Part shown: one piece after another, positions 26,340-35,112 of the stretch | How positions within the stretch are numbered: position 1 is the first letter of the stretch | Layout of the letters: each line of letters starts with the position of its first letter | Source of the DNA: an uncultured Verrucomicrobiota bacterium | GTDB taxonomy: Bacteria; Verrucomicrobiota; Verrucomicrobiia; Opitutales; Intestinicryptomonadaceae | Reading direction: 5' to 3' | Assembly: GCA_949283955.1 (NCBI GenBank) | Contig: CASDUP010000008.1 | Span: forward strand, 62,001-126,000 | DNA length: 64,000 bases | Translations under genes and position numbers: made by a program | The notes under the pieces: generated by a model | What the model was told of the DNA's origin: nothing | Databases searched by the model: none | The model's input: the letters and a program-made list of their open reading frames with translations, nothing else

Positions 26340-26451
26340 AATCTCAAGACTATTTTTTGTAGGCGTTTCTTTCGAAGTTTGAGATAGTTGAGGCAAATTT
26401 CTCAAAAATTTTTCCGTTCATTCTGGAAAGACGCGTTATTTGAGTCTCAAA
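26340..26451. promoter_or_regulatory. Cluster of TTGAG/CTCAA half-sites upstream of the nuo operon
   Basis: Half-sites at 26343-26347, 26379-26383, 26388-26392, 26401-26405 and a perfect palindrome TTTGAGTCTCAAA at 26439-26451. All lie in the 344-base AT-rich gap between divergent eda and nuoB. No canonical promoter pair could be fixed. Possibly binding sites of a regulator; inferred only. Confidence 0.35.
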
Positions 26452-26639
26452 ACATTCGGATTTTTCGAAAGTTCCGATTTAAAAAATAAAAAAAAATTTC
26501 CGTTTCTAAAAACCTAAAATCCGAATTTTTACATTTTGCTAAAAATTTCCCGAAACGGCCAATTTCGATTCCCCAATCTAAACGCTTTATTTTTGTTGTA
26601 AAGCGAACTCAACCGTACATAGTGGGAGGGATATTTCTT

Positions 26640-27152
26640 ATGAGCAATTCCATTCAGCAAGGGTTCGACTCGAAGAACGAGCAGGGTTTCGTATATACCT
26701 CGCTCGACGCGGCGATAAACTGGGTAAGAGCCAATTCAATATGGCCCCAACCGATGGGTCTGGCCTGTTGCGCCATAGAGCTTATGGCTGCGGGGGGGTC
26801 GCGGTTCGACATAGCGCGCTTTGGCTCGGAGGTGATGAGGTTTTCCCCGAGACAGAGCGACTGCATGATAGTGGCAGGAACCGTCACGTACAAGCAGGCC
26901 GGATACGTGAAGCGCATATACGACCAGATGGCAAACCCCAAATGGGTTATAGCGATGGGAGCTTGCGCGTGCACCGGGGGAATGTTCAGGACATATTCCA
27001 CACTTCAGGGAGTGGATAAAATTATTCCGGTCGACATATATCTGGCTGGTTGCCCGTCGCGCCCCGACGCTTTGCTCGACGCGCTTGTCAGCCTACAGAA
27101 CAAGATCAGGAAAACCCGCTCCACAAAGGAACTCTTTCAGAGGATGCAGTAA
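26640..27152 (+). CDS. nuoB: NADH-quinone oxidoreductase subunit B
   Basis: 170 residues; binds the terminal 4Fe-4S cluster N2 next to the quinone site. Cluster cysteines in [12 protein letters not shown] (adjacent pair), MGACACTGG and [15 protein letters not shown]. The start is the ATG at 26640, with a GGGAGGG site about 10 bases upstream. It is the first gene of the operon here; nuoA, which usually precedes nuoB, is absent from the upstream gap. Confidence 0.98.
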   Translation: MSNSIQQGFDSKNEQGFVYTSLDAAINWVRANSIWPQPMGLACCAIELMAAGGSRFDIARFGSEVMRFSPRQSDCMIVAGTVTYKQAGYVKRIYDQMANPKWVIAMGACACTGGMFRTYSTLQGVDKIIPVDIYLAGCPSRPDALLDALVSLQNKIRKTRSTKELFQRMQ

Positions 27153-27748
27153 TGAATGTCGAAAAAATTATGGCGGCTTTGCCGCACCTCAAATTGAGGG
27201 ACTCTAAAAAGGACGGAATTCTTTCCTTCGACTGTCCTCCCGAGCGCCTTGTGGAAACGGCGAGGGTTTTGAGGGACGACTTTGAATGTTCGTCGTTGAA
27301 CGACATAGCAAGCGTCGATTTTGGCGAGAACTTGAAGGAGGGTCGCTTTGGGGCGGTGTACCATTTCTTTTCGCACTCAAAGAAGAAATATGTCAGGCTT
27401 GTGTGCGTATGCGAAAGCGCGGAAAATCCGGAGTTGCCGTCCATTTGCTCCGTGTATAAGGGGGCGGATTGGCACGAGCGCGAGGCGTACGACTTGATGG
27501 GGATAGTTTTTGAAGGGCACCCCAATTTGAGCCGTATTTTGATGTGGGACAGCTACGAGTGGCATCCATTGAGGAAGGATTTTCCGCTTGAAGGCAGGGA
27601 GGCCTCGCTGCCCGATTCCTTCGACGGCAACGAGGGAGTTGCCAAGGTTGTTCCCGCTCCGGAGGAGGGCGGTCCGTTCCACGCTCCGTCGGAGGGGGCG
27701 GAGTTTTCCACAGACAGGGAGCCGCGCAGCCTGAGCGGAAAAATTTGA
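27152..27748 (+). CDS. nuoC: NADH-quinone oxidoreductase subunit C
   Basis: 198 residues; peripheral 30-kDa-type subunit contacting NuoD. Family signature DWHEREAYDLMGIVFEGHPN and LMWDSYEWHPLRKDFPLEG. The start codon overlaps the nuoB stop (TAATG), so translation is coupled. A long acidic/Pro-rich C-terminal extension (EEGGPFHAPSEGAEF) goes beyond the usual end. Confidence 0.96.
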   Translation: MNVEKIMAALPHLKLRDSKKDGILSFDCPPERLVETARVLRDDFECSSLNDIASVDFGENLKEGRFGAVYHFFSHSKKKYVRLVCVCESAENPELPSICSVYKGADWHEREAYDLMGIVFEGHPNLSRILMWDSYEWHPLRKDFPLEGREASLPDSFDGNEGVAKVVPAPEEGGPFHAPSEGAEFSTDREPRSLSGKI

Positions 27749-27769
27749 TCGCAAGGAGCACAGAGAAAG

Positions 27770-28990
27770 ATGCCTACGAAAGAATTTACATATCCGGCGC
27801 CGAAGGGATTGTCCGAAAACCAAATCGGCGAGAAGATGATTTTAAACATAGGGCCCTCCCATCCGGCCACTCACGGGGTGTTGCGCTTGAAGGTGGAGCT
27901 GGACGGGGATATGATAACTCGCTGCAGCCCCATAGTCGGGCAGTTGCACAGGGGACAGGAGAAGCTTGCCGAAAACATGACTTACAACCAGTTTGTCCCG
28001 TTTACGGACAGGCTGGACTATCTTGCTCCGATGTGCAACAACATGGCGTTCGTTCAGTGCGTGGAGAAGATAGCGGAAATAGACGTCACTCCGCGCTGCA
28101 AGGCAATAAGGGTTATTTGTTGCGAGCTGGCAAGGATTGCCAGCCATCTGGTAGGTCTGGCGGCGTACGCCATGGACGCTGGGGCAACGACGGTATTCAT
28201 GTACTGTTTTACCCAGCGCGAAAAGCTCATGACTCTTTTCGAACAGCTCACGGGAGCGAGGCTGACCAATTCGTACGCTCGCGTGGGAGGTTTGAGGAGG
28301 GATATTCCCGACGGATGGCTCGGGAACGTGAACAACTTTTTGAACCAGTTTCCCGCCGCCGTTGACGAGATAGACTCTCTGATAACCAGAAATAAAATAT
28401 TCATAGAGCGCACGGAGGGGATAGGAATTGTAAGCGCCAATTCGGCGCTTGAGTGGGGCCTTACCGGAGCCAATCTCCGCGCGAGCGGCGTGGCGACGGA
28501 TCTTCGCAAGGACACTCCGTACTTGGGATACGAGGACTACGAGTTCGACGTTCCGATAGGGGTCCACGGAGACGCCTACGACAGGTGGCTTGTAAGAGTG
28601 GAGGAGCTCAGGCAGAGCGCGAGGATAGTGAAGCAAGCCATAGAGAAGATGCCCGACGGGCCCGTGAATATATCCGATCCGCGTGTGGCGTATCCCCAGA
28701 AGGACAGGGTGCTGCGCGACATGGAGTCTCTCATAAACAACTTTCAGGTGATAACCCAGGGTCCCTACATTCCCAAGGGAGAGGCGTACTTTGAATCGGA
28801 GAATCCGAAGGGAGCCTTAGGATTTTTCATAATTTCCAAGGGCGGAGGAGTTCCGTATCGTCTGAAGATACGCTCGCCTTCGTTCGTATCCTTAAGCGCG
28901 ATGCAGGAGATTCTACCCGGGCACCATTTTAGCGACATTCCCGTTATACTAGGAAGTTTCGACTTCGTTTTGGGGGATTGCGATAGATAG
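27770..28990 (+). CDS. nuoD: NADH-quinone oxidoreductase subunit D
   Basis: 406 residues; the 49-kDa-type subunit lining the quinone-binding cavity. Signature blocks: NIGPSHPATHGVLRL, YLAPMCNNMAF, ICCELARIASHL and the C-terminal LSAMQEILPGHHFSDIPVI, ending with the conserved DFVLGDCDR tail. Normal length, standalone (not fused to NuoC). Confidence 0.97.
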   Translation: MPTKEFTYPAPKGLSENQIGEKMILNIGPSHPATHGVLRLKVELDGDMITRCSPIVGQLHRGQEKLAENMTYNQFVPFTDRLDYLAPMCNNMAFVQCVEKIAEIDVTPRCKAIRVICCELARIASHLVGLAAYAMDAGATTVFMYCFTQREKLMTLFEQLTGARLTNSYARVGGLRRDIPDGWLGNVNNFLNQFPAAVDEIDSLITRNKIFIERTEGIGIVSANSALEWGLTGANLRASGVATDLRKDTPYLGYEDYEFDVPIGVHGDAYDRWLVRVEELRQSARIVKQAIEKMPDGPVNISDPRVAYPQKDRVLRDMESLINNFQVITQGPYIPKGEAYFESENPKGALGFFIISKGGGVPYRLKIRSPSFVSLSAMQEILPGHHFSDIPVILGSFDFVLGDCDR

Positions 28991-29009
28991 GAAAATTTTT
29001 AGGCAGGTC

Positions 29010-29558
29010 ATGGAAATTACTCAGGAACTCGAAAAAAAGTGCGACGAAATAATTGCCCAGTACCCGAAGAAAAAGTCGGCGGCGATGATGACTATGCACC
29101 TAATTCAGGAGGAATTCGGATATTTCGACGATTCGGCGATCCAGTTTGTGGCTCGCAAGTTGGAGATGTCTCCGATAGAGGTTTACGGAATGCTGTCGTT
29201 TTATCCGATGTTTTCGGACAAGCCGAGGGGCAGGATTCACATAAAAGTTTGCAGGACCTTGTCGTGCGCAATGGCCGGAAGCGTGAAGCTAGCCCACGAG
29301 CTTGAGAGGAAGCTTCGCTGTCCGATAGGCAAGACTTCGGGAATTTACACACTGGAGTTTGTGGAGTGCCTCGGCAACTGCGTCGAGGGTCCCAACGTCC
29401 AGGTAAACGACAAACTCTTCTCTAAAGTGGCTCCCGAGGACGCCGACAAGTTTGTCGAAACCATAACCAAGCTCGACGGGGAGGGCAAGCTCGCTCCCGC
29501 TCCCGAATTCGGGGAACCGTCGGGGGAAAAGTTCGATTCCCCCGAGTACAAAGGATAG
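29010..29558 (+). CDS. nuoE: NADH-quinone oxidoreductase subunit E
   Basis: 182 residues; holds 2Fe-2S cluster N1a with cysteines in CRTLSCAMAG and VECLGNCVEGPN. N-terminal helical domain includes MTMHLIQEEFGYFDDSAIQ. Forms the NADH-input module with NuoF and NuoG. The C-terminal tail is Pro/Glu-rich. Spacing to nuoD is 19 bases. Confidence 0.96.
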   Translation: MEITQELEKKCDEIIAQYPKKKSAAMMTMHLIQEEFGYFDDSAIQFVARKLEMSPIEVYGMLSFYPMFSDKPRGRIHIKVCRTLSCAMAGSVKLAHELERKLRCPIGKTSGIYTLEFVECLGNCVEGPNVQVNDKLFSKVAPEDADKFVETITKLDGEGKLAPAPEFGEPSGEKFDSPEYKG

Positions 29559-29573
29559 GCGAAAGGCGGATTT

Positions 29574-30938
29574 ATGGCTGTCGAACAGAACAGAATCATA
29601 TACGAGCACATTGGATTGGAGGGCTGGAACGCCTCGATTTCCAAATATGTCGGGTCGGGGGGATACGAAATACTTCGCCGGACCGTCTCGCGCGACAGGG
29701 CCGAACTTTGTTCGGAGATGGAAAAGTCGAAGCTTCGCGGAAGGGGCGGAGCGGGGTTTCCGATAGGAATGAAGTGGAAATTTTTGGACCGCAAGAGCGG
29801 CAAGCCCATCTATCTGATATGCAACGCCGACGAGTCCGAGCCGGGAACCTGCAAGGATAGAATGATAATCTATCAAGATCCGCACAAGCTGATAGAGGGG
29901 ATAATGTGCGCGGCATACGCGATAGACGCGAAGCAGGCTTTCATATACATACGCGGAGAGTACATAAACGGATACAGGATTTTGCAGAAGGCCATATCCG
30001 AGGCGCGGGCGAGCGGATTTGTCGGCTCCAATATTTGCGGGGGATCGTACTCCTGCGATATTACCGTGTGCAGGGGAGGCGGCTGCTACGTATGCGGAGA
30101 GGAAACCGGATTGATATCGTCTTTGGCTGGGGGAAGGGGCTATCCTAAGATAAAGCCCCCGTATTTTCCGGCGGTTCTCGGATTGTATGATTGTCCGACG
30201 GTGGTCAACAACGTGGAGAGTCTCTGCTGGGTTCCCGTGGTTTTCGACAAGGGTGGGGAGGCGGTTTCGAAGATTGGTTCTCCCATGGATCCCGGAACGC
30301 ATGTTTGGGGAGTAAGCGGGCTCGTCCAGCGCCCCGGCAGGTACGAGATAACAACCGGATCGTGCACTCTGGGCGAGATGCTCTACGATTTGTGCGGGGG
30401 CCCTCTTCCCGGGCGCAGATTTAAAGCGATAATACCGGGGGGATCGTCCATGAAGATACTTCGGTGGGACGAAAAATTCTCTATTAAGGACGCGGACGGG
30501 AATATTGTCGAAAGGCGGGTGGAGGACATTCCTCTGGACGCCCAATCCTTCATGGCGTGCGGCACGGCGATAGGATCCTGCGGAATGATAGTTATGGACA
30601 ACACCGTAGATATGGTGGAGGCGCTAGCCAACTTAAATGCCTTTTATGCCCACGAGAGTTGCGGGCAGTGCACTCCCTGCCGGGAGGGTTCGCTTTGGAT
30701 ATCCAGGATAACCCGCCGAATTTGCGACGGCTGGGGAAGGGAGGAGGACGTCGAGCTTTTAACGAGCATAGCCGACAACATTTGCGGGCGCACGATATGC
30801 GCCCATGGTGAATCGGTGGCGTGGCCCGTTCAGAGCAACGTCGGAAAGTTTAAAGAGGAGTATTACGAGAAAATCCAACGCCAAAAATCGCAGGGCGGAA
30901 TGGCTCGTCTCGACAACAACGCATACAGGCTCATCTAA
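29574..30938 (+). CDS. nuoF: NADH-quinone oxidoreductase subunit F
   Basis: 454 residues; binds NADH and FMN (GRGGAGFPIGMKWKFL, CNADESEPGTCKDR, YIRGEY) and the 4Fe-4S cluster N3 (ESCGQCTPCREG, later TICAHGES). Standard length. Its stop overlaps the nuoG start (TAATG). Confidence 0.97.
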   Translation: MAVEQNRIIYEHIGLEGWNASISKYVGSGGYEILRRTVSRDRAELCSEMEKSKLRGRGGAGFPIGMKWKFLDRKSGKPIYLICNADESEPGTCKDRMIIYQDPHKLIEGIMCAAYAIDAKQAFIYIRGEYINGYRILQKAISEARASGFVGSNICGGSYSCDITVCRGGGCYVCGEETGLISSLAGGRGYPKIKPPYFPAVLGLYDCPTVVNNVESLCWVPVVFDKGGEAVSKIGSPMDPGTHVWGVSGLVQRPGRYEITTGSCTLGEMLYDLCGGPLPGRRFKAIIPGGSSMKILRWDEKFSIKDADGNIVERRVEDIPLDAQSFMACGTAIGSCGMIVMDNTVDMVEALANLNAFYAHESCGQCTPCREGSLWISRITRRICDGWGREEDVELLTSIADNICGRTICAHGESVAWPVQSNVGKFKEEYYEKIQRQKSQGGMARLDNNAYRLI

Positions 30939-32593
30939 TGGAAAAAAATTTCGTCAACGTAAACATAGACGGAACGGAGTACAAAGTCGAAGCGGGCTTG
31001 AACGTTCTGGAGGCTTGCCGCAGCGTGGGGGTGGAGATTCCGTTTTTCTGCTACCACCCGAATCTCAAGGTTGCGGGTTCATGCAGAATGTGCCTCGTGG
31101 TGACCGGAATGCCCGCCAGGGACAGGGCGACAGGTAAGCCGGTTCTCAATCCCGACGGCTCTCCCGTCATAGCGTTTTCCCCGAAGCCGACCATTTCCTG
31201 CGGCACGAAAGTGGCGGAGGGAATGCACGTTATAACCGACAGCGCCCTGGTGAGGAGTTGCCGGGAGGGTGTTTTGGAGTTTCTTCTTTTGAACCACCCC
31301 CTCGACTGTCCCATTTGCGACAAGGCCGGGGAGTGCAAACTTCAGGAGTACGCCCACACTTTCGGTAAGGCCGACTCCAGGTACGTCGAGGCAAAGAACG
31401 TGAAGCCGAAGAAGGTGGAGTTTGCGGGAAAAATTTTTATAGATGCGGAAAGGTGCATTCTCTGTTCGAGATGCATACGCTTTGCAAAAGAGGTGGTTGG
31501 CCGGGATATATTCGGTTTTATCAAGCGCGGATCCAAAACGGAAATAGCGGTCTATTCGGACACCGACACGAACTACCTCATAAATGCGGCTGATATTTGT
31601 CCTGTTGGGGCAATAACTGAAAAGGCGTTCAGGTTCAAGATGAGGACTTGGTTCCTAAAGGTGACCAAGGGAATTTCGTCGGAAAGCAGCGCCGGAGTGA
31701 ACACCCGTGTGTGGTCGAGAAACGGGGTGATTTATAGGATAACCCCGAGGGAAAATCCCGAGGTGAACGGTCCGTGGATGAGCGACACAGGCAGATACGA
31801 ATATGTGGAAAGCGGAGAGAAGATAGCGTGCGCCCAAATAGATTCCTCTCCGTGCGATTCGTCCTACGCGGCCGACAGGTGCGTGGAGATAATGAAGCTC
31901 GGAGGAGTTGCGGTGGTGGCGAACGGCTCTCAGACGCTCGAGGAAATGTTCATGTTAAAGAAGCTTTCCGACGCCTGCGCGGCGAAGGTTTACATGGCTT
32001 CGCATACCGGTTCCGACGACGGATTCCTCGTTTCAGCCGACAGGAAGCCCAACACGCGCGGAGCGTTCGTGACCGGATTGATTTCGGAATATCCCAAGGC
32101 GGATCTGTCAGATTTGCTCGGGGAGGTAAACTCCGGAGCCGTAAAGACGATAATTTGCTTCGGGGAGGATTTGGCAAAGCTCGGTTTTGATTCCGCTGCC
32201 TTGAAAAAGGCGAACGTTGTGTACGTGGGCAGGGAGGCATGCGAGACCTCGAGGGAGGCGAAAATTTGCGTTCCGGTGAGCGGTGTTTTCGAAAAGAGCG
32301 GAATGTGGATAAACCGCCAGTTCAGGCTTCAGAAATTTGAGGCGGCAGTTTCCGCTCCGAGCGGAATGATGTTCGAGTCGGAATTTATTTCCTTAATATT
32401 GAGATCGCTTACTGGAGGCTCGTTCCAGACTCCGTCGATAGGCGAAATACGTGCCCGAATGGAGGCCGAAATACCCTGCTTGGCGGGCTGCTCAAAAGTT
32501 GGCGACGGCGGAATGCCGATAGACGGCTCGAAGTATTCGGGCGAACCGTTCCCCGAAAAGCCGGCTTTCATGTTCGGAAAGGAGGAAAAGTAA
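30938..32593 (+). CDS. nuoG: NADH-quinone oxidoreductase subunit G (short form)
   Basis: 551 residues, shorter than most NuoG (often 680-900). The N-terminal 2Fe-2S domain is present (EIPFFCYHP, GSCRMCLV), then the His/Cys 4Fe-4S ligand set HPLDCPICDKAGECKLQ, and another 4Fe-4S set CILCSRCIRFAKEV with CPVGAIT. The remaining C-terminal molybdopterin-oxidoreductase-like domain is truncated and has no Mo-cofactor motifs I recognise. Carries electrons from FMN toward NuoI/NuoB. Confidence 0.94.
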   Translation: MEKNFVNVNIDGTEYKVEAGLNVLEACRSVGVEIPFFCYHPNLKVAGSCRMCLVVTGMPARDRATGKPVLNPDGSPVIAFSPKPTISCGTKVAEGMHVITDSALVRSCREGVLEFLLLNHPLDCPICDKAGECKLQEYAHTFGKADSRYVEAKNVKPKKVEFAGKIFIDAERCILCSRCIRFAKEVVGRDIFGFIKRGSKTEIAVYSDTDTNYLINAADICPVGAITEKAFRFKMRTWFLKVTKGISSESSAGVNTRVWSRNGVIYRITPRENPEVNGPWMSDTGRYEYVESGEKIACAQIDSSPCDSSYAADRCVEIMKLGGVAVVANGSQTLEEMFMLKKLSDACAAKVYMASHTGSDDGFLVSADRKPNTRGAFVTGLISEYPKADLSDLLGEVNSGAVKTIICFGEDLAKLGFDSAALKKANVVYVGREACETSREAKICVPVSGVFEKSGMWINRQFRLQKFEAAVSAPSGMMFESEFISLILRSLTGGSFQTPSIGEIRARMEAEIPCLAGCSKVGDGGMPIDGSKYSGEPFPEKPAFMFGKEEK

Positions 32594-32594
32594 A

Positions 32595-33719
32595 ATGTCT
32601 TCGATCTCTTTTTGCCTGTTGGCGTTTTCGTGGGATTCCGTTTTGGGAGTGCTGCTTTGGATAGTGGCGGCGATAGTGGTCTTGGCTTTGGTTATGACAT
32701 TCGCTGCATTAAGCGTGGTGGCAGAGAGAAAAGTCTGCGCCTTCATTCAGGGAAGGTACGGCCCGAATAGAACGGCAATACCCCTTGTGGCGGCCATACC
32801 CATGGTCGGAAATTTCCTGAAGAGAAACGGCTTGATGCAGCTCGTGGCGGACGGTGCGAAATTCCTTCTTAAAGAGGATCCGCTCCCGGAACACGTCAAC
32901 AAGTTTTGGTACATGCTAGCTCCGGTAATGTCGCTTTCTCCGGTTTTGATAGCAGCCTGCGTGATTCCTCTCGGAGTTTATTGGTCTGGAGGGGAGGCGT
33001 TTCCCCTGTCGGCGGCGAATTTGGACGTCAGCCTGGTATTCGCCCTGGCGGTGAGTTCCCTCGGAGTTTACGGCGCGATAATGGCGGGTTGGTCGTCCAA
33101 CAGCAAGTTTTCCTACCACGGCGCGATAAGGGCCTCCGCCCAGACAGTCAGCTACGAGCTTTCCATGTGGCTGGCGGTTTTGCCCGTGGTGATGTTTACC
33201 GCTTTGGATTCGGACAATCCTCTCAATCTGTTCGAAATAGCCAACGCGCAGTCGGGATCCGCGTGGTTCGTGCTGAGCCAGCCCGTTTCGGCGCTGGTGT
33301 TTTTGGTCGCTCTTTTTGCGGAGACAAACAGGCTCCCATTCGACATGGCAGAGAGCGAAACGGATTTGGTGAGCGGATACCACACGGAGTACGGAAGCTT
33401 CAAATTCGGATTGTTTTTTGTCGGGGAATACGGGCACGTGGCCGTGGGAAGCGCGATATTTGCCACTCTCTTTCTCGGGGCTTGGAATCCGCTCCCGTGG
33501 ACAGAATGGCCGGAGGCTTGGGGTTGGATTTCGTCGGTTTTGGCGTGCCTGACGTTTCTCTTAAAAATAGCGGCGATGATATTCTTCTTCATTTGGGTCA
33601 GATGGAGCGTGCCTCGCTTTAGGTACGACCAGGTAATGTCGCTCGGTTGGAAGGGCCTAGTGCCTCTCGGAATGTTGAATCTCGTGGCTTACATGGCGGT
33701 ATCGGCTCTTGCTTATTGA
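32595..33719 (+). CDS. nuoH: NADH-quinone oxidoreductase subunit H
   Basis: 374 residues, multi-pass membrane subunit at the quinone site. Signatures: VVAERKVCAFIQGRYGPNR, GLMQLVADGAKFLLKE, and ETNRLPFDMAESETDLVSGY. At least eight hydrophobic helices can be followed. GGAGG lies just before the start. Confidence 0.97.
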   Translation: MSSISFCLLAFSWDSVLGVLLWIVAAIVVLALVMTFAALSVVAERKVCAFIQGRYGPNRTAIPLVAAIPMVGNFLKRNGLMQLVADGAKFLLKEDPLPEHVNKFWYMLAPVMSLSPVLIAACVIPLGVYWSGGEAFPLSAANLDVSLVFALAVSSLGVYGAIMAGWSSNSKFSYHGAIRASAQTVSYELSMWLAVLPVVMFTALDSDNPLNLFEIANAQSGSAWFVLSQPVSALVFLVALFAETNRLPFDMAESETDLVSGYHTEYGSFKFGLFFVGEYGHVAVGSAIFATLFLGAWNPLPWTEWPEAWGWISSVLACLTFLLKIAAMIFFFIWVRWSVPRFRYDQVMSLGWKGLVPLGMLNLVAYMAVSALAY

Positions 33720-33732
33720 ATAAAGGTTTACT

Positions 33733-34269
33733 ATGGCGATTGTGGTTGAGAGAAAAAAGCTTACCTTGTGGGAGAAGACCTACATTCCCCAGACGATAGG
33801 CGGGCTTTGGATTACAATTAAAAATTTCTTTAGGCCGGCGGTCACCCTAGAGTATCCCGACCAGTATCCGGTAATTCCGGACGGATACAGGGGAAGCCCG
33901 GCTTTGGTGAAGGATTCTGAGGGCAGGGAGAAGTGCGTCTCGTGCCAGCTGTGCGAGTTCGTCTGCCCGTCGAAGGCAATAAGGGTGGTTCCGGGAGCCA
34001 TAGATCCGTCGAGTCCATACTCGCACATAGAGAAGGCTCCGAAAGAATTTTACATAAACATGTTTCGTTGCATTTACTGCGGAATGTGCGAGGAGGCGTG
34101 TCCGGAGAAGGCCATAGTTCTCCAAAAGGAGTTCTCCCTAAACGTGGATTCCCGAGATAAAATGGTGAGGGACAAAAAAGCCCTCTACGAGCTCGGGGGA
34201 GTGGAGCCGGACAAGATAATGAAATGGAAGCGGGTCAAGGACGCCGCCGAATTGGAGGAATCGAAATGA
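33733..34269 (+). CDS. nuoI: NADH-quinone oxidoreductase subunit I
   Basis: 178 residues; two 4Fe-4S motifs (N6a and N6b): CVSCQLCEFVCP and CIYCGMCEEACP, preceded by an amphipathic N-terminal helix region with TLEYPDQYP. Passes electrons to NuoB cluster N2. Its stop overlaps the nuoJ start (ATGA). Confidence 0.97.
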   Translation: MAIVVERKKLTLWEKTYIPQTIGGLWITIKNFFRPAVTLEYPDQYPVIPDGYRGSPALVKDSEGREKCVSCQLCEFVCPSKAIRVVPGAIDPSSPYSHIEKAPKEFYINMFRCIYCGMCEEACPEKAIVLQKEFSLNVDSRDKMVRDKKALYELGGVEPDKIMKWKRVKDAAELEESK

Positions 34270-34784
34270 CGGAAACTGTGGTATATTACATATTTTGCGC
34301 CATGTGCCTGGGAGGCGCGTTGGGAGTGCTGCTAATGCCAAACTGCGTGAATGCGGCAATGAGCATGCTCGTTTCGATGCTGGGAATAGCGGGTCTGATG
34401 CTGTTGATGGAGGCGTATTTCTTGGCGTTTATAATGATAACCATATACGCGGGCGCGGTTCTTGTCCTGTTTGTGTTTACGATGATGCTCGTGGGCGATG
34501 CGGGAGACGGCGAGTCTGCTTGGAGAAAGGCGGGACTTGTTGCGATGTGGTTGGCCCTCGGAATGCTGGTGGCGTATTTTGCCCCGAGGGTGTCGGCGTT
34601 TTCCGACGGTGCGGTTCGAGCGGAAGGCGCCCTGTCTTTGGCGAAAAATTACGGAGAGGTGATGTTCAAAGACTTCATGCTCTGCTTTCAAATAATCGGC
34701 GCGCTTTTGCTTGCGGCGATGATAGGAGTGATAGTGGTTGCAAAGCCGAAGAAAATGGGCGGGCGCCCCCGCGAGATGGTTTAA
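34266..34784 (+). CDS. nuoJ: NADH-quinone oxidoreductase subunit J
   Basis: 172 residues with five hydrophobic segments; the conserved IMITIYAGAVLVLFVFTMML matches NuoJ/ND6 helix 3. The ATG at 34266 overlaps the nuoI stop by 4 bases, a clear coupling that decides the start. Confidence 0.95.
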   Translation: MTETVVYYIFCAMCLGGALGVLLMPNCVNAAMSMLVSMLGIAGLMLLMEAYFLAFIMITIYAGAVLVLFVFTMMLVGDAGDGESAWRKAGLVAMWLALGMLVAYFAPRVSAFSDGAVRAEGALSLAKNYGEVMFKDFMLCFQIIGALLLAAMIGVIVVAKPKKMGGRPREMV

Positions 34785-34802
34785 CTTTTTAGGAGATTTG
34801 AC

Positions 34803-35108
34803 ATGACGGAATACGCAACGCAATTTCTGGCTCCGGCACTGGTTCTTTTTGCGACCGGATTTTTGGGAGCGGTATTTAAGAAAAATCTCATAGTGGTTTT
34901 TATGTGCGTGGAGCTGATGCTCTGCGGGGCAATGCTGGCGATGCTGTCGTTTTCGGCGGTGTACGGCGATTTGGAGGGGGCGGTGTTTTCCCTCTTCGTT
35001 TTGGCGATAGCGGCGGCGGAAGTGGCCCTGGGGCTTGCGATAATAGTGAAGCTCTTCAGAACGGAGGGAACCGTTTCAACTTCAGGCATGAATTCTCTCG
35101 GAGACTAA
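34803..35108 (+). CDS. nuoK: NADH-quinone oxidoreductase subunit K
   Basis: 101 residues, three helices, with the conserved KKNLIVVFMCVELMLCGAM (Glu of the proton channel) and a second conserved Glu in AAAEVALGLAI. AGGAG precedes the start. Typical length. Confidence 0.96.
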   Translation: MTEYATQFLAPALVLFATGFLGAVFKKNLIVVFMCVELMLCGAMLAMLSFSAVYGDLEGAVFSLFVLAIAAAEVALGLAIIVKLFRTEGTVSTSGMNSLGD

Positions 35109-35112
35109 TCCA

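Noticed and set aside
26296-26639. Possible nuoA upstream of nuoB
   Set aside because: The 344-base gap has no open frame with three hydrophobic helices in any frame.
27842-28636. Long minus-strand frame opposite nuoD
   Set aside because: Composition is His/Arg/Val-rich with no domain; it mirrors the coding bias of nuoD.
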